A stretch of DNA of 64,000 nt from Azospirillum formosense (GCF_040500525.1 NZ_CP159402.1:2293501-2357500), one strand, 5' to 3'; shown: positions 37,167-46,396, numbered from the stretch's first letter. Numbers and translations are program-made. The notes: generated by a model from the letters alone, not told the origin.

Positions 37167-37175
37167 TTTGTGGAT

Positions 37176-38024
37176 TTAGAACTTGCCCTCTTCGTAGTCG
37201 CGGTAGGCCTGCATCACCTCCTCGCGGCTGTTCATGACGAAGGGGCCGCCCCAGGCCACCGGCTCGCCAAGCGGCCGGCCGGAGAGCAGCAGGAAGCGCG
37301 CCCCGGACGGGCCGGCGGTGATCTCCGCCCGGTCGCCCTCACCCAGCACCAGCACCCGCGGGCCGCCCAGCCGGACGGAGCTGCCGGGCGCCACCACCGA
37401 TCCTTCGAAGACCACCAGCGCCGCCGCGTGACCGGCGGGCACCGGCTCGGAGAAGGCGGCACCCGCCGGCAGGGTGACGTCGAAGTAGCGGGCCTCCGTC
37501 GGGCCGCCGCGCACCGGGCCGGCGGTGCCGTTCCCGGTGGTGCCGGCGATCACCGTCACCGTGGTCCCGCCCTCGCGCGTCTCGACCGGGATGCGGTCGG
37601 CGGCGAACTCCTGGTAGGCGGGCTCCGACATCTTCAGCCGTCCCGGCAGGTTGATCCAGAGCTGGAAGCCCTTCATCAACCCTTCGGTCTGCTCCGGCAT
37701 CTCGGAATGGATCACACCACGCCCGGCGGTCATCCACTGCACGCCGCCGGTCTCGATCACGCCCTCATGGCCGTGGTTGTCCCAATGGCGCATGCGGCCG
37801 GCCAGCATGTAGGTGACCGTCTCGAAGCCACGGTGCGGGTGGTCGGGGAAGCCGGCCAGATAGTCCTGCGGCGTGTCGGACCCGAAATAGTCCAGCATCA
37901 GGAAGGGGTCGAGCATGCGCAGGCGCGGGGTGCCGACCATGCGGGTCATGCGCACGCCGGCCCCGTCGGACGCCTCCATGCCTTCGACGGCGGTCAGGAC
38001 GGGACGAACGGTTTCGGCGGTCAT
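37176..38024 (-). CDS. Pirin family protein
   Basis: This 282-residue bicupin has the pirin signature: DPFLMLDYFGSD, then the metal ligands in HPHRGFETVTYMLAG, HEGVIETGGVQWMTAGRG and VIHSEMPE (three His and one Glu, all visible). Some bacterial pirins are quercetin dioxygenases; others bind partner enzymes. ATG 38024 follows GAGGAG. It stands between the iron-binding protein and iron permease genes. A second pirin gene lies at 55451-56353, with a different sequence. Confidence 0.9.
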   Translation of the reverse strand: MTAETVRPVLTAVEGMEASDGAGVRMTRMVGTPRLRMLDPFLMLDYFGSDTPQDYLAGFPDHPHRGFETVTYMLAGRMRHWDNHGHEGVIETGGVQWMTAGRGVIHSEMPEQTEGLMKGFQLWINLPGRLKMSEPAYQEFAADRIPVETREGGTTVTVIAGTTGNGTAGPVRGGPTEARYFDVTLPAGAAFSEPVPAGHAAALVVFEGSVVAPGSSVRLGGPRVLVLGEGDRAEITAGPSGARFLLLSGRPLGEPVAWGGPFVMNSREEVMQAYRDYEEGKF

Positions 38025-38128
38025 CGGACGCTCTCCTCAGGCAACATCGCTGAGAGAGAGGTATTCTTTCCAGGGCACCGGATAAAGCCCCACCGCCGCT
38101 CAACACTGTTGCGGCGGGGGCAACAGCG

Positions 38129-39853
38129 TCATTCGTCGGTCTGGCCGGGGCGGGAGCGGCTGATGGACAAGCTGAGCAGGATCACCGGCACGATGCCGAC
38201 CGCCACGATGGCCAGCGCCCCGGTGGCGGCCTCGGTCAGCCGCTCGTCGGAGGCCAGCGTGTAGACGCGCACGGCCAGCGTGTCGAAATTGAAGGGCCGC
38301 ACGATCATCGTCGCCGGCAGTTCCTTCATCACGTCGACGAAGACCAGCAGCCCGGCGGTCAGCAGGCTGCCCCACATGATCGGCGCGTGCACCCGGATCA
38401 GCGTCCGCCCCGCCGTGTGGCCGAGCACCCGCGAGGCGAAGTCCATCGTCGGGCGGATCTTGCCCAGGCTGGCCTCGATCGTGTTGAAGGACACCGCCAG
38501 GAAGCGGACCAGATAGGCGAACAGCACCGCCGCGATGGTGCCGCTCAGCAGCAGGCCGGTGGACACGCCGAAGGTCTGGCGCATGAAGGCGTCGACGGCG
38601 TTGTCGAGATGGGCGAAGGGGATCAGCACGCCGACCGCGATCACCGAGCCGGGAATGGCGTAGCCCATGGCGGCGACGCGCACCGCGCCCTTGAGCAGCG
38701 GCGTCGGGCGCAGCCGCTGCCCGTAGGCCAGGACCAGCGCCAGCGACACCGCCAGCACCGCGGCCAGCGCCGCCAGCGTGAAGCTGTTGCGGGCCAGCGT
38801 CAGGAACACCGGTCCGAAGGCCTGATCCCCGGCGGTGACCGCCATGCGGACCAGCAGCCCGGCGGGCAGCAGGAAGCCGAGCAGCAGCGGCAGGCCGCAC
38901 GCCGTCATGGCGGCGGCGGCGCGCCAGCCCGTCAGCTCATGCTTGGGCAGGCGGCGGTAGCGGGTGGTGGTGTGGTGGTAGCGGGCCTGCCGGCGCGACC
39001 AGCGCTCCATCAGCACCAGAACCAGGACGAACATCATCAGCACGGCGGCCAACTGCGCCGCCGCCACCGGCTGTCCCATGGCGAACCACGTCCGGTAGAT
39101 GCCGGTGACGAAGGTGTTCACCGCGAAATACTGCACCGTGCCGAAATCGGCCAGAACCTCCATCAGCACCAGCGCCAGACCGGCGACGATGCTGGGGCGG
39201 GCCAGCGGCAGCGCCACCGTGAAGAAGCTGCGCCACGGCCCGCGGCCGAGCGTGCGGCTGACCTCCAGCACGCAGACGGACTGCTCCAGGAAGGCGGCGC
39301 GCGACAGCAGATAGACGTACGGGTACAGCACCAGCGTCATCATCAGCGCGGCGCCTTCGAGCGTCCGGATGTCGGGAAACCAGTAATCCCGGCGCGACCA
39401 GTGGAAGACCTCGCGCAGCGCGGTCTGCACCGGGCCGACGAACTGGAGCAGGTCGGTGTAGACGTAGGCCATGACGTAGGCCGGCACCGCCATTGGCAGC
39501 AGCAGCGCCCATTCCAGAACCCGGCTGCCGGGGAAGCGGCACATGGTGACCAGCCAGGCGGTGCCCACCCCGATCACCAGCGTGCCCATCCCCACCCCGA
39601 AGACGAGGCGCACGGTGTTCAGCAGATACTCCGCCAGCACCGTGTCGACCAGATGCTGCCACACCCCGTCCGTCGGCACGAAGACGCGGCTGATCACCGC
39701 CAGCACCGGCAGGGCCACCAGCGCCGCGATCACCAGCGTCGCCAGCGTCCAGCCGCTGAAACCGATGCGATGCCACAGGGAGGAACAGGAGCCGGCGGCC
39801 TGAACCGGGCCGCCCGGGGCCGGGCCGGGGGTGTGGAGGGTGTCCGTCGTCAA
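38129..39853 (-). CDS. fbpB: Iron(III) ABC transporter permease
   Basis: This is a 574-residue fused permease with about twelve membrane helices in two BPD_transp_1 halves. Each carries an EAA loop (LEVSRTLGRGPWRSFFTVALPLA in the first half; a matching stretch around SLGKIRPTMDFASRVLG in the second). It fits the FbpB/SfuB group that works with FbpA-type binding proteins. ATG/GTG choice at the far end gives a hydrophilic leader before the first helix. A palindromic TGCGA-N5-TCGCA lies 55 bases upstream, a possible Fur site. The cognate ATPase must be encoded elsewhere. Confidence 0.88.
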   Translation of the reverse strand: MTTDTLHTPGPAPGGPVQAAGSCSSLWHRIGFSGWTLATLVIAALVALPVLAVISRVFVPTDGVWQHLVDTVLAEYLLNTVRLVFGVGMGTLVIGVGTAWLVTMCRFPGSRVLEWALLLPMAVPAYVMAYVYTDLLQFVGPVQTALREVFHWSRRDYWFPDIRTLEGAALMMTLVLYPYVYLLSRAAFLEQSVCVLEVSRTLGRGPWRSFFTVALPLARPSIVAGLALVLMEVLADFGTVQYFAVNTFVTGIYRTWFAMGQPVAAAQLAAVLMMFVLVLVLMERWSRRQARYHHTTTRYRRLPKHELTGWRAAAAMTACGLPLLLGFLLPAGLLVRMAVTAGDQAFGPVFLTLARNSFTLAALAAVLAVSLALVLAYGQRLRPTPLLKGAVRVAAMGYAIPGSVIAVGVLIPFAHLDNAVDAFMRQTFGVSTGLLLSGTIAAVLFAYLVRFLAVSFNTIEASLGKIRPTMDFASRVLGHTAGRTLIRVHAPIMWGSLLTAGLLVFVDVMKELPATMIVRPFNFDTLAVRVYTLASDERLTEAATGALAIVAVGIVPVILLSLSISRSRPGQTDE

Positions 39854-39907
39854 GGCCGGTTGCGCCCATAGGGATGTGTCGAACGGGAGCCCTATGGTCT
39901 CACACTG

Positions 39908-39922
39908 TGCGAATAACTCGCA
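39908..39922 (-). promoter_or_regulatory. Palindromic, Fur-box-like site upstream of fbpB
   Basis: TGCGAATAACTCGCA, a perfect 5-bp inverted repeat around ATAAC, resembles the GCGAATnATTCGC form of Fur boxes. It lies in the 130-base gap between upp and the permease gene. Confidence 0.45.
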
Positions 39923-39983
39923 ATGACAACATGCCGCACCCCTGCCCCCTGACGGAATGACAGGGATGCGGCCGCCGTCCCGG

Positions 39984-40634
39984 CTACTTGGTGCCGAACA
40001 TGCGGTCGCCGGCGTCGCCCAGGCCCGGGACGATGTAGGCGTTCTCGTCCAGATGGCTGTCGAGCGAGGCGGTGAAGACCTTCACCCGCGGGTGGGCGGC
40101 GGCGAAGACGCGCATGCCTTCGGGGGCTGCGACCAGCGCCATGAAGCGGATGTTCTCGTCGTCGACGCCGTGGCGGTTCAGCACGTCGCAGGCGTGGACG
40201 GCGGAATTGCCGGTCGCCAGCATCGGGTCCACCACGATGAACAGGCGGCCTTCGGCCTCCGGCAGCTTCACCAAATACTCGTGCGGCATCTTGGTGTCGT
40301 GGTCGCGGTAGAGGCCGATGTGCCCCTCGCGCGCCGACGGCACCAGCTCGTGCAGGCCCTGGGCCATGCCGAGGCCGGCGCGCAGCACCGGCACGATGGC
40401 CAGCTTCTTGCCGGCGATCACCGGCGCGTCTATGGGCTGGAGCGGCGTGTCGATCCGCTCGGTCGTCAGGGGCAGGTCGCGGGTGATTTCATAGCCCATC
40501 AGCAGCGAGATTTCGCGCAGCAGGGTGCGGAAGCCGCCGGTGGAGCGTTCCTTGGCCCGCATCAGCGTCAGCTTGTGCTGGATCAGCGGGTGGTCGAGGA
40601 TGAACAGATTGGGGAATTCGGTGTTGGTGCGCAT
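39984..40634 (-). CDS. upp: Uracil phosphoribosyltransferase
   Basis: This is a 216-residue pyrimidine salvage enzyme that makes UMP from uracil and PRPP. The PRPP loop [11 protein letters not shown], the uracil-binding [15 protein letters not shown] at the C-terminus and [14 protein letters not shown] [13 protein letters not shown] are present. Length is standard. It is followed downstream by the iron permease gene, with its own regulatory gap, and preceded by a diguanylate cyclase gene. Confidence 0.97.
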   Translation of the reverse strand: MRTNTEFPNLFILDHPLIQHKLTLMRAKERSTGGFRTLLREISLLMGYEITRDLPLTTERIDTPLQPIDAPVIAGKKLAIVPVLRAGLGMAQGLHELVPSAREGHIGLYRDHDTKMPHEYLVKLPEAEGRLFIVVDPMLATGNSAVHACDVLNRHGVDDENIRFMALVAAPEGMRVFAAAHPRVKVFTASLDSHLDENAYIVPGLGDAGDRMFGTK

Positions 40635-40742
40635 GGATCTCGTGCCGCGGCCTGTCTAGGCCCCGATCCTAACCCGGCGGACCCGCTTCGGCCAAGCCGC
40701 CCTTAAGCGATCCCGCCGGATGCGCCGGTCGGAAGACGCAGG

Positions 40743-41657
40743 TCAGCGGCGGTTGGGATGGGCCGAGCGCTCCGCCGCACCCTCCGGCTGGTCGAATCCG
40801 TAGCGGACCACGCGGTTGCGGCCGCTGTTCTTCGCCTGATAGAGGGCGCGGTCGGCGCAGACCACCATCTCCTCCACCGGCAGATCCTCCCCGGCCTCGA
40901 CCAGCCCGAAGGAGGCGGTGACCGCGATCCGCCGCCCGTCGGGCAGCGTCACCGGGGTCCGCGCCAGTTCGCCGCGCAGCCGCTCGATGACCCGGAAGCC
41001 TTCGGCGAGGCCGGTTTCCTTCAGGCAGATCAGGAACTCCTCGCCGCCCATGCGGAAGGCCTCGTCGAAGCTGCGGATGCCTCGGCTGATGGCGGCGGCG
41101 GTGGCGGCCAGGACGCGGTCGCCGATGTCGTGGCCGTAGGTGTCGTTGATGCCTTTGAAGCGGTCGATGTCGCAGATGGCGACGCAGAAGGCCGGGCCGT
41201 TGCGGCGGAAGCGGTTGTGCTCGCGCTCCAGCGCCTCCTGCATGCCGCGGCGGGTGCGCAGGCCGGTCAGGGGGTCCAGCCCGCTCGCCGCCGCGCCGAA
41301 GGCGCGCTCGACCCGGCGCAGATGCAGGACGAACTCCTCGAAGCGGGCGATCACCCCCTCATAATCGGCCTCGCTCGGGCTCTCGCCGCCGGCCGCCTTC
41401 AGCAGAAGCAGCTTGGCCTTGCGGTGCATCTGCTCGTGCAGGGTGACCAGCTTCTCCACGGCGGGCTGGTGGGCCAGATCGTCGGCGTTGACCGCCACGC
41501 ACCACGCCGCGAAGGAGGCCGGGGCCGACACCCGCTCGCCCCCCTGGCCGCCGCGGAAGAAGACCGCGCGGTGCCACTGCCCGATCCATCGCAAATGCTC
41601 GTCGAGCACGAGGCCGAGGCTGTCGGATGGCGAGCGTGAGTCGGACGAGTTGCTCAT
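40743..41657 (-). CDS. Diguanylate cyclase with zinc-sensing CZB domain (DgcZ-like)
   Basis: This is a 304-residue protein. The N-terminal CZB-type domain has H21 (DEHLRW), C53 (AAWCV), H74 and H78 (TLHEQMH), almost the same spacing as H22/C52/H79/H83 of E. coli DgcZ. The GGDEF domain follows with the active GGEEF at 204-208. An intact inhibitory I-site RSFD lies five residues before it. It makes c-di-GMP, probably inhibited by Zn2+. Start choice is uncertain: ATG 41657 gives the best fit, and ATG 41687 and 41714 are upstream. A 9-bp inverted repeat lies upstream. Confidence 0.85.
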   Translation of the reverse strand: MSNSSDSRSPSDSLGLVLDEHLRWIGQWHRAVFFRGGQGGERVSAPASFAAWCVAVNADDLAHQPAVEKLVTLHEQMHRKAKLLLLKAAGGESPSEADYEGVIARFEEFVLHLRRVERAFGAAASGLDPLTGLRTRRGMQEALEREHNRFRRNGPAFCVAICDIDRFKGINDTYGHDIGDRVLAATAAAISRGIRSFDEAFRMGGEEFLICLKETGLAEGFRVIERLRGELARTPVTLPDGRRIAVTASFGLVEAGEDLPVEEMVVCADRALYQAKNSGRNRVVRYGFDQPEGAAERSAHPNRR

Positions 41658-41718
41658 CGGGCTTGCAGGGCTTCCCTTCGGACACATCCACCGGTCGCGG
41701 CCCATGGATGCCAACAGT

Positions 41719-41762
41719 ATCGCACGAAGTCATAACCCAGGTCCGCAACCCGGTCGTGCGAT
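41719..41762. promoter_or_regulatory. 9-bp inverted repeat upstream of the CZB-GGDEF gene
   Basis: ATCGCACGA (41719-41727) and TCGTGCGAT (41754-41762) are perfect inverted repeats 26 bases apart in the gap between trpF and the cyclase gene. It could be an operator or a transcript hairpin. If translation starts at 41714 it lies just upstream. Confidence 0.35.
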
Positions 41763-41841
41763 TAAGTTGTGCCCATCCGCCAAAAGGGAAAGCCCCACGG
41801 CAACATCAAATTTTATTCAAATGCGCCGCCGCGACACGGCG

Positions 41842-42486
41842 TCACAGCCCGGCCACGCTGTCCAGGAAGCGGCGGATCAGTTCCGGGTCCTTGTGGCCGG
41901 GGCGGTCCTCCACCCCCGACGACACGTCGAGCGCCGGGGCGCCGGTCGTCCGCACCGCCTCCGCCGCGTTCTCCGGCTTCAGCCCGCCCGACAGCATCCA
42001 GGGTTTCGGCCAGCTCCGCCCGGCGAGCAGCGTCCAGTCGAAGGCGATGCCGTTGCCGCCCGGCAGGGCCGACACCTTGGCCGGCGGCTTGGCGTCGAAC
42101 AGCAGCCGGTCGGCGACCTCGGCGGCCTCCAACGCGGCGGCCAGATCCTCCGGCCCGCCGACCTTGATCGCCTTCATCACCGGGATGTTGGAGGCGGCCT
42201 TCACCTCGGCGATGCGGCGCGGCGTCTCCTTGCCGTGGAGCTGGATCAGGTCGAAGGGGACTTGGCTGACCACATGCTCCAGGAAGTCGTTCTCGGGATC
42301 GACGAACAGCCCGACCGTGCGCACGCCCGTTGGAACCAGCCGCGCCAGCTCCGCCGCCATGGAGGGCGCGATGGAGCGCGGGCTCGGCGGGTAGAAGACG
42401 AAGCCGACGTAGCGCGCCCCGCCGGCCACGGCGGCGTGCAGCGACAGGGGCTCGGTGAGGCCGCAGATCTTCACGCTGACGGGCAT
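41842..42486 (-). CDS. trpF: Phosphoribosylanthranilate isomerase
   Basis: This is a 214-residue (beta/alpha)8 enzyme, step three of tryptophan synthesis. It begins VKICGLTEPLS with the catalytic Cys, has FVDPENDFL, IQLHGKE, the catalytic Asp region AFDWTLL, and the phosphate loop LSGGLKPENAAEA and DVSSGVEDRPGHKD. It starts 13 bases after pyrF. trpB/trpA, which follow trpF in many alphaproteobacteria, are not here. Confidence 0.97.
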   Translation of the reverse strand: MPVSVKICGLTEPLSLHAAVAGGARYVGFVFYPPSPRSIAPSMAAELARLVPTGVRTVGLFVDPENDFLEHVVSQVPFDLIQLHGKETPRRIAEVKAASNIPVMKAIKVGGPEDLAAALEAAEVADRLLFDAKPPAKVSALPGGNGIAFDWTLLAGRSWPKPWMLSGGLKPENAAEAVRTTGAPALDVSSGVEDRPGHKDPELIRRFLDSVAGL

Positions 42487-42498
42487 GGAGGCAGGTCC

Positions 42499-43212
42499 TT
42501 ACAGTTCCGAAACGATGCGTCGGGCGGCGGCTTCGGGGTCGGCGTCGCCGGTAATCGGGCGTCCGATGACCAGATGGTCCGCCCCGGCGGCCAGCGCCTC
42601 GGCGGGGGTCATGACGCGCTTCTGGTCGTTGGCGGCGGCCCAGGCGGGGCGGATGCCCGGCACCATCAGGATGAAGTCCGGCCCGCAGGCCGCGCGGATC
42701 AGCGCCACCTCGGCGGGGGAGCAGACGACGCCGTCCACCCCCGACTCCTTGGCGAGCAGCGCCAGCCGCTTCACCTGATCGGCCACCGGGACGCTCTGCC
42801 CGACGGCCTGGAGGTCGGCGGCGTCCATGCTGGTCAGCACGGTGACGGCGAGGATCTTCGGGCGGTCCGCGCCGGCGCCGGCCGCCGCCTCCGCCGCCGC
42901 GCGCATCATCGCCGGGCCGCCGGAGGTGTGGATGGTCAGGAAGGCGGGCTTCAGCGGCAGCGCCGCCCGGATGCCGCCCGCCACCGTGTTGGGGATGTCG
43001 TGCAGCTTGAGGTCGAGGAACAGCGGCGGGCCGTCCTCCCCGATCACCGCGCGGATGCCCGCCGGACCATGGGCGATGAAGAACTCCAGCCCCAGCTTGA
43101 TCCCGCCGACCACCCCCGCGATCCGCCGACCGAGGTCGCGGGCGGTGTCGAGGTCGGTCGTGTCGACGGCGCAGAAGATGCGCGAGGCGGGCGCGATGCT
43201 GGGCGTGCTCAT
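42499..43212 (-). CDS. pyrF: Orotidine 5'-phosphate decarboxylase
   Basis: This is a 237-residue OMP decarboxylase, last step of UMP synthesis. The catalytic array DLKLHDIPNTV is present with the upstream Lys in GGIKLGLEFF; the phosphate site is in VPGIRP and HLVIGRPIT. ATG 43212 follows GGAGAG and removes a 22-residue unconserved extension. It is upstream of trpF in a two-gene unit. Confidence 0.96.
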   Translation of the reverse strand: MSTPSIAPASRIFCAVDTTDLDTARDLGRRIAGVVGGIKLGLEFFIAHGPAGIRAVIGEDGPPLFLDLKLHDIPNTVAGGIRAALPLKPAFLTIHTSGGPAMMRAAAEAAAGAGADRPKILAVTVLTSMDAADLQAVGQSVPVADQVKRLALLAKESGVDGVVCSPAEVALIRAACGPDFILMVPGIRPAWAAANDQKRVMTPAEALAAGADHLVIGRPITGDADPEAAARRIVSEL

Positions 43213-43317
43213 GGAAAAACGGCTCTCCGGACCCTGGAAGGTGGTGATGGCGCGCAGCCTAACAAGGGCCGGCGCCAATCACCAGACTTCCGGGGACCGG
43301 AGAGTGGGCCGGAACCG

Positions 43318-43938
43318 CTATTCGCGGTTCACGTCGACGCGGCCGGTCGGCGGAGTCGCCGGGGTGCCCATCGGAGTCGCGATCGGCGTGGCCGCCGGCG
43401 CGCCTGCCGCCGGGTTGGCCCCCTGCGTGTTGACGTCGCGCAGCGAGGCGGCGGCGGCGCGGCGGCGCTCTTCGGCGGCCTGATCGCTGTCGTAATCGGC
43501 GGTGGCGGCGTCATAGCCGCTCCAGCCGGCCTCGCGGTAGCCCTGCGCCCGGCCGGGGATGTTCACCGAGCCGTGGCGCTGCATGACGGCCAGCGCGGAG
43601 TCGCACATCGACTCCTCGACCCGGCCGACCAGCAGCACGCCGCCGCGGCGCACACCCTCGGCGAAGACGTCCGCGTCCTCCCGTGTCACGCCGATGCCGG
43701 TCAGCATGGAGACGCGGCGGTCGCGGGCGTCGAAATTCGGGTCCTCCCCGAAGTCGGCGGCGTGGCGCCAGCTTTCCAGCCGGTTCTCGGTGGCCAGACT
43801 GGCCGAGGAGCCCAGCTTCGCGCTGTCGGCGCCCATCATGGTGAAGTCCTGCCGCAGATTGGCGGCTTCGAGTTCGCTCAGCGCGCGTTCGGCGCCGGAC
43901 AGATCGTCGTACAGCGCGACAATGGTCTTCTTGTTCAT
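43318..43938 (-). CDS. General-stress-protein-like cytosolic protein
   Basis: This is a 206-residue protein whose N-terminus, MNKKTIVALYDDLSGAERAL, resembles the general stress protein 17M/YflT-type domain. A middle segment DADVFAEGVRRGGVLLVGRV fits the same domain class. The last 70 residues are Ala/Arg-rich and then Pro/Thr/Ala-rich with a repeated ATPxATPxGTP-like pattern, probably disordered. It starts with AGGAG eight bases upstream. It precedes pyrF and follows a small membrane protein gene. Function is not known. Confidence 0.6.
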   Translation of the reverse strand: MNKKTIVALYDDLSGAERALSELEAANLRQDFTMMGADSAKLGSSASLATENRLESWRHAADFGEDPNFDARDRRVSMLTGIGVTREDADVFAEGVRRGGVLLVGRVEESMCDSALAVMQRHGSVNIPGRAQGYREAGWSGYDAATADYDSDQAAEERRRAAAASLRDVNTQGANPAAGAPAATPIATPMGTPATPPTGRVDVNRE

Positions 43939-43980
43939 GAACCCGCTCCTGTGCTGGTCCGATCCGGACGCGGTCCGGAC

Positions 43981-44124
43981 TCAGAGGAAGAAATAGAGGA
44001 GGGCGAGGACCACCAGCACGACCAGCGCGATGACCCACCAGTTCATGGAGCCGGCCGCACCGCCCGTCGCCGTCCGGTTGCCGTCCGTGTCGTAGACACC
44101 CACTTTGCGAGGTTCGTCGGCCAT
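43981..44124 (-). CDS. Small C-terminal-anchored membrane protein
   Basis: This 47-residue protein has a hydrophilic start (MADEPRKVGVYDTDGNR), a Gly/Ala linker and one C-terminal membrane helix (WWVIALVVLVVLALLYFFL). ATG 44124 is used, with AGGGAG eleven bases upstream. It is 42 bases before the stress-like gene and on the same strand. The layout is like other small stress-membrane proteins; function unknown. Confidence 0.6.
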   Translation of the reverse strand: MADEPRKVGVYDTDGNRTATGGAAGSMNWWVIALVVLVVLALLYFFL

Positions 44125-44224
44125 GGATGCGTCACTCCCTGTCGGTAAGGCTTCAGCCAACACAGGCTGATTGCCCTCTCAACAGGGGTGGAGCCGCACC
44201 GTTCCGCCGGTTTCGGGAGGGCGC

Positions 44225-45337
44225 TCAGCGCCCGGCGGCCCAATCAGGCAGTTCGGACGCCCGCGCCGGATCGGCGATGGCGCCCGCCAGCGCCTCGCCC
44301 AGCGCCGGGGCGAACTTGAAGCCGTGGCCGGAACAGGCGCTCATCAGCCAGCAGCGGGCGGACAGCGGCTCGACCACGAAGCGCTCGTCGTCGGTCACCG
44401 TGTAGAAGCAGGTCGCGGCGTTGGCGAGGCTGTAGCGGTGGCCGTCCGCCAGCACCCGGCGGGCGCGGTCCAGCACGTCGCGCGCCTCGTCCGGATCGGG
44501 ATCGCGCTCGGTGTCCGGGTCGCCGACGCGCGAGAAGCGGTGGTCGCCCGCCTTCATCGTCGTGCCGGCCACCGGGGGAACGACGTAGACCCCGCTCTCC
44601 CCATCGGCGTCGATCAGCATGGGCGCCTTGGCCCAGACGCCGCGCAGGCCCTCCGGCGGCATCAAGTAGGCCACGACCTGCCGCGACGGGGTCAGGCGCG
44701 CCGCCGTTTCCGGAAGCAGCTTGGTCACCCAGGCCCCGGCGGCGACCACCAGCGCGTCGGCGCCGATGGTCCGGCGATCGGCGAGCGTCACGGTGGCACG
44801 CTCGGCATCGATCGCCGTCACGGGGGCACGCGCGTGGACCGTCACCCCCAGCGCGTTCAGATGGTGGCTGAGCAGTTCCACGATGCGCCCGGCGAGCAGC
44901 ACGCCGCCCGACTCCAGATGCAGCCCCTCCGCCACGGCGTTGGCGTCGACCAGCGGGAATTCCGCGGCGATCTGCGCCGGGGTCAGGCGGCGGACGGGGT
45001 GGCCCAGCGACTCCAGCACCGCGACGCTGTCGGCCAGCCAGCGCCGCCCGTCCTCCGCCGAGGCGGTGCAGAGCGTGCCGCTGGGGACCAGCAGCCGCTC
45101 GCCCAGGTCGGTCCACAGCCGCTCCCACGCCTGGAAGGCCGTGTCGGCCATGCGGGCGTAACCGGCGCTGGTGCCGTAGGCGTGGCGGAACAGCCGGTGC
45201 TGGTCCACGGAGCTGCCGAAGGGGTTGGGCACCTGGCCCTGGTCGAAGACGGCGACCTCGTGCCCGGCGCGGGCCAGCGCCCAGGCGGTGCACAGCCCCA
45301 TGATGCCGGCGCCGACGACGGTGATGCGGAGAGTCAT
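44225..45337 (-). CDS. FAD-dependent amine oxidase (sarcosine/N-methyltryptophan oxidase-like)
   Basis: This is a 370-residue DAO-family flavoprotein. It has the dinucleotide fold GAGIMGLCTAWALARAGHEV, the RLFRHAYG block that contacts flavin in monomeric sarcosine oxidase, and the C-terminal SGHGFKFAPALGE. The Cys in ATCFYTVTDDERF aligns with the covalent FAD Cys of that enzyme. It oxidises a secondary or N-methyl amine to imine with H2O2. It starts 14 bases after the ornithine-cyclodeaminase-like gene, so the two act in one unit, perhaps as amine oxidation followed by imine reduction. Substrate not assigned. Confidence 0.82.
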   Translation of the reverse strand: MTLRITVVGAGIMGLCTAWALARAGHEVAVFDQGQVPNPFGSSVDQHRLFRHAYGTSAGYARMADTAFQAWERLWTDLGERLLVPSGTLCTASAEDGRRWLADSVAVLESLGHPVRRLTPAQIAAEFPLVDANAVAEGLHLESGGVLLAGRIVELLSHHLNALGVTVHARAPVTAIDAERATVTLADRRTIGADALVVAAGAWVTKLLPETAARLTPSRQVVAYLMPPEGLRGVWAKAPMLIDADGESGVYVVPPVAGTTMKAGDHRFSRVGDPDTERDPDPDEARDVLDRARRVLADGHRYSLANAATCFYTVTDDERFVVEPLSARCWLMSACSGHGFKFAPALGEALAGAIADPARASELPDWAAGR

Positions 45338-45351
45338 GATGGGAAAGCGCC

Positions 45352-46308
45352 TTAACGGATCGTGTCGTTGTGGATCACCATCTCCACCGCCAGCTGGGCG
45401 GCGCAGAGGTCCTCCAACGCGGTGCCGACCGACTTGAACAGGGTGATCTGGTCGTAGAAGCGGCGCCCGGCGCGCTGGCCGCGGGTCAGGTCGTACAGGT
45501 CGCCGGCGATGTCCGCGTCGGTCAGGATGCCGGCCTTCATCGGCTGCACGATGTCGCCCGCTTCCTTGCAGGCCCCCTCGCGCGTGTCGACGAAGACGCG
45601 GGAGCGGCGGATGCAGTCGTCGTCCGCCTCGCGCATCTCCGGGGTGAAGCCGCCGACGAGGTCGAGGTGCGCGCCCGGCTGGAGCCACTCGCCGCGGATC
45701 AGCGGCTCCTTCGCCAGCGTGGCGCAGGAGATCACCTGGGCGCCGCGCACCGCCCCCTCCAGGTCGGCCGTGGCCTCGATGCGGAACTTCGGGCGGTGGA
45801 AGCGGCTGGCCACCTTCTTCGCCTTGTCGAGGCTGCGGCCCCAGACCAGCACATGCTTGATCGGCAGGACGGTGGCGAAGGCCTCGATCAGCTCGGGCGC
45901 CAGAGCCCCGGTGCCGACCATCAGCAACCGTTCCGAGTCGGGCCGCGCGAGGTAGGAGGCGGCGAGCGCGGAGGCCGCCGCGGTGCGCCGCTTGGTGAGG
46001 GCGGTGCCGTCCAGAACCGCCTGGGGCATCCCCGTCTTGCCGTCCATCAGCAGGTAGACGCCCTGCACCGCCGGCAGATCCTTGGCCCCGTTGTCGGGGA
46101 AGACGGTGACCACCTTGACGCCGATGGACTGGTTGACCTGCCAGGCCGGCATCAGCAGCAGCGTGCCGTCACTCTGGCCGTAGGTCTCGACCGTGTGGTG
46201 GTGCCGCAGCGGCACCTCGACCCCGGCGCGGAAGGTTTGCCGCATGCGTTCGATCAGCATGCGGAAGTGCAGGACGGACTTCAGCTCGGCTCCGGTGACG
46301 GTGCGCAT
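45352..46308 (-). CDS. Ornithine cyclodeaminase/mu-crystallin family protein
   Basis: This is a 318-residue NAD(P)-dependent protein of the OCD/mu-crystallin family. Seen are the substrate Lys region IGVKVVTVFPDN, QAVLDGTALTKRRTAAASALA, the Rossmann loop LLMVGTGALAPELIEA and the acid in LDLVGGFTPEMREADD. The family covers ornithine cyclodeaminase, ketimine reductase, and alanine or lysine dehydrogenases. ATG 46308 follows GGAGGGAG. Next to the amine oxidase, a ketimine reductase role is plausible but is inference. Confidence 0.85.
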   Translation of the reverse strand: MRTVTGAELKSVLHFRMLIERMRQTFRAGVEVPLRHHHTVETYGQSDGTLLLMPAWQVNQSIGVKVVTVFPDNGAKDLPAVQGVYLLMDGKTGMPQAVLDGTALTKRRTAAASALAASYLARPDSERLLMVGTGALAPELIEAFATVLPIKHVLVWGRSLDKAKKVASRFHRPKFRIEATADLEGAVRGAQVISCATLAKEPLIRGEWLQPGAHLDLVGGFTPEMREADDDCIRRSRVFVDTREGACKEAGDIVQPMKAGILTDADIAGDLYDLTRGQRAGRRFYDQITLFKSVGTALEDLCAAQLAVEMVIHNDTIR

Positions 46309-46396
46309 CGGCGGCTCCCTCCACAGGTCCGGCAAGGCGGAACCCCCCTCCCGCCCCCCGGCCGGACGGGAGGCCGAAGGGGATGCCGGCGGACGG

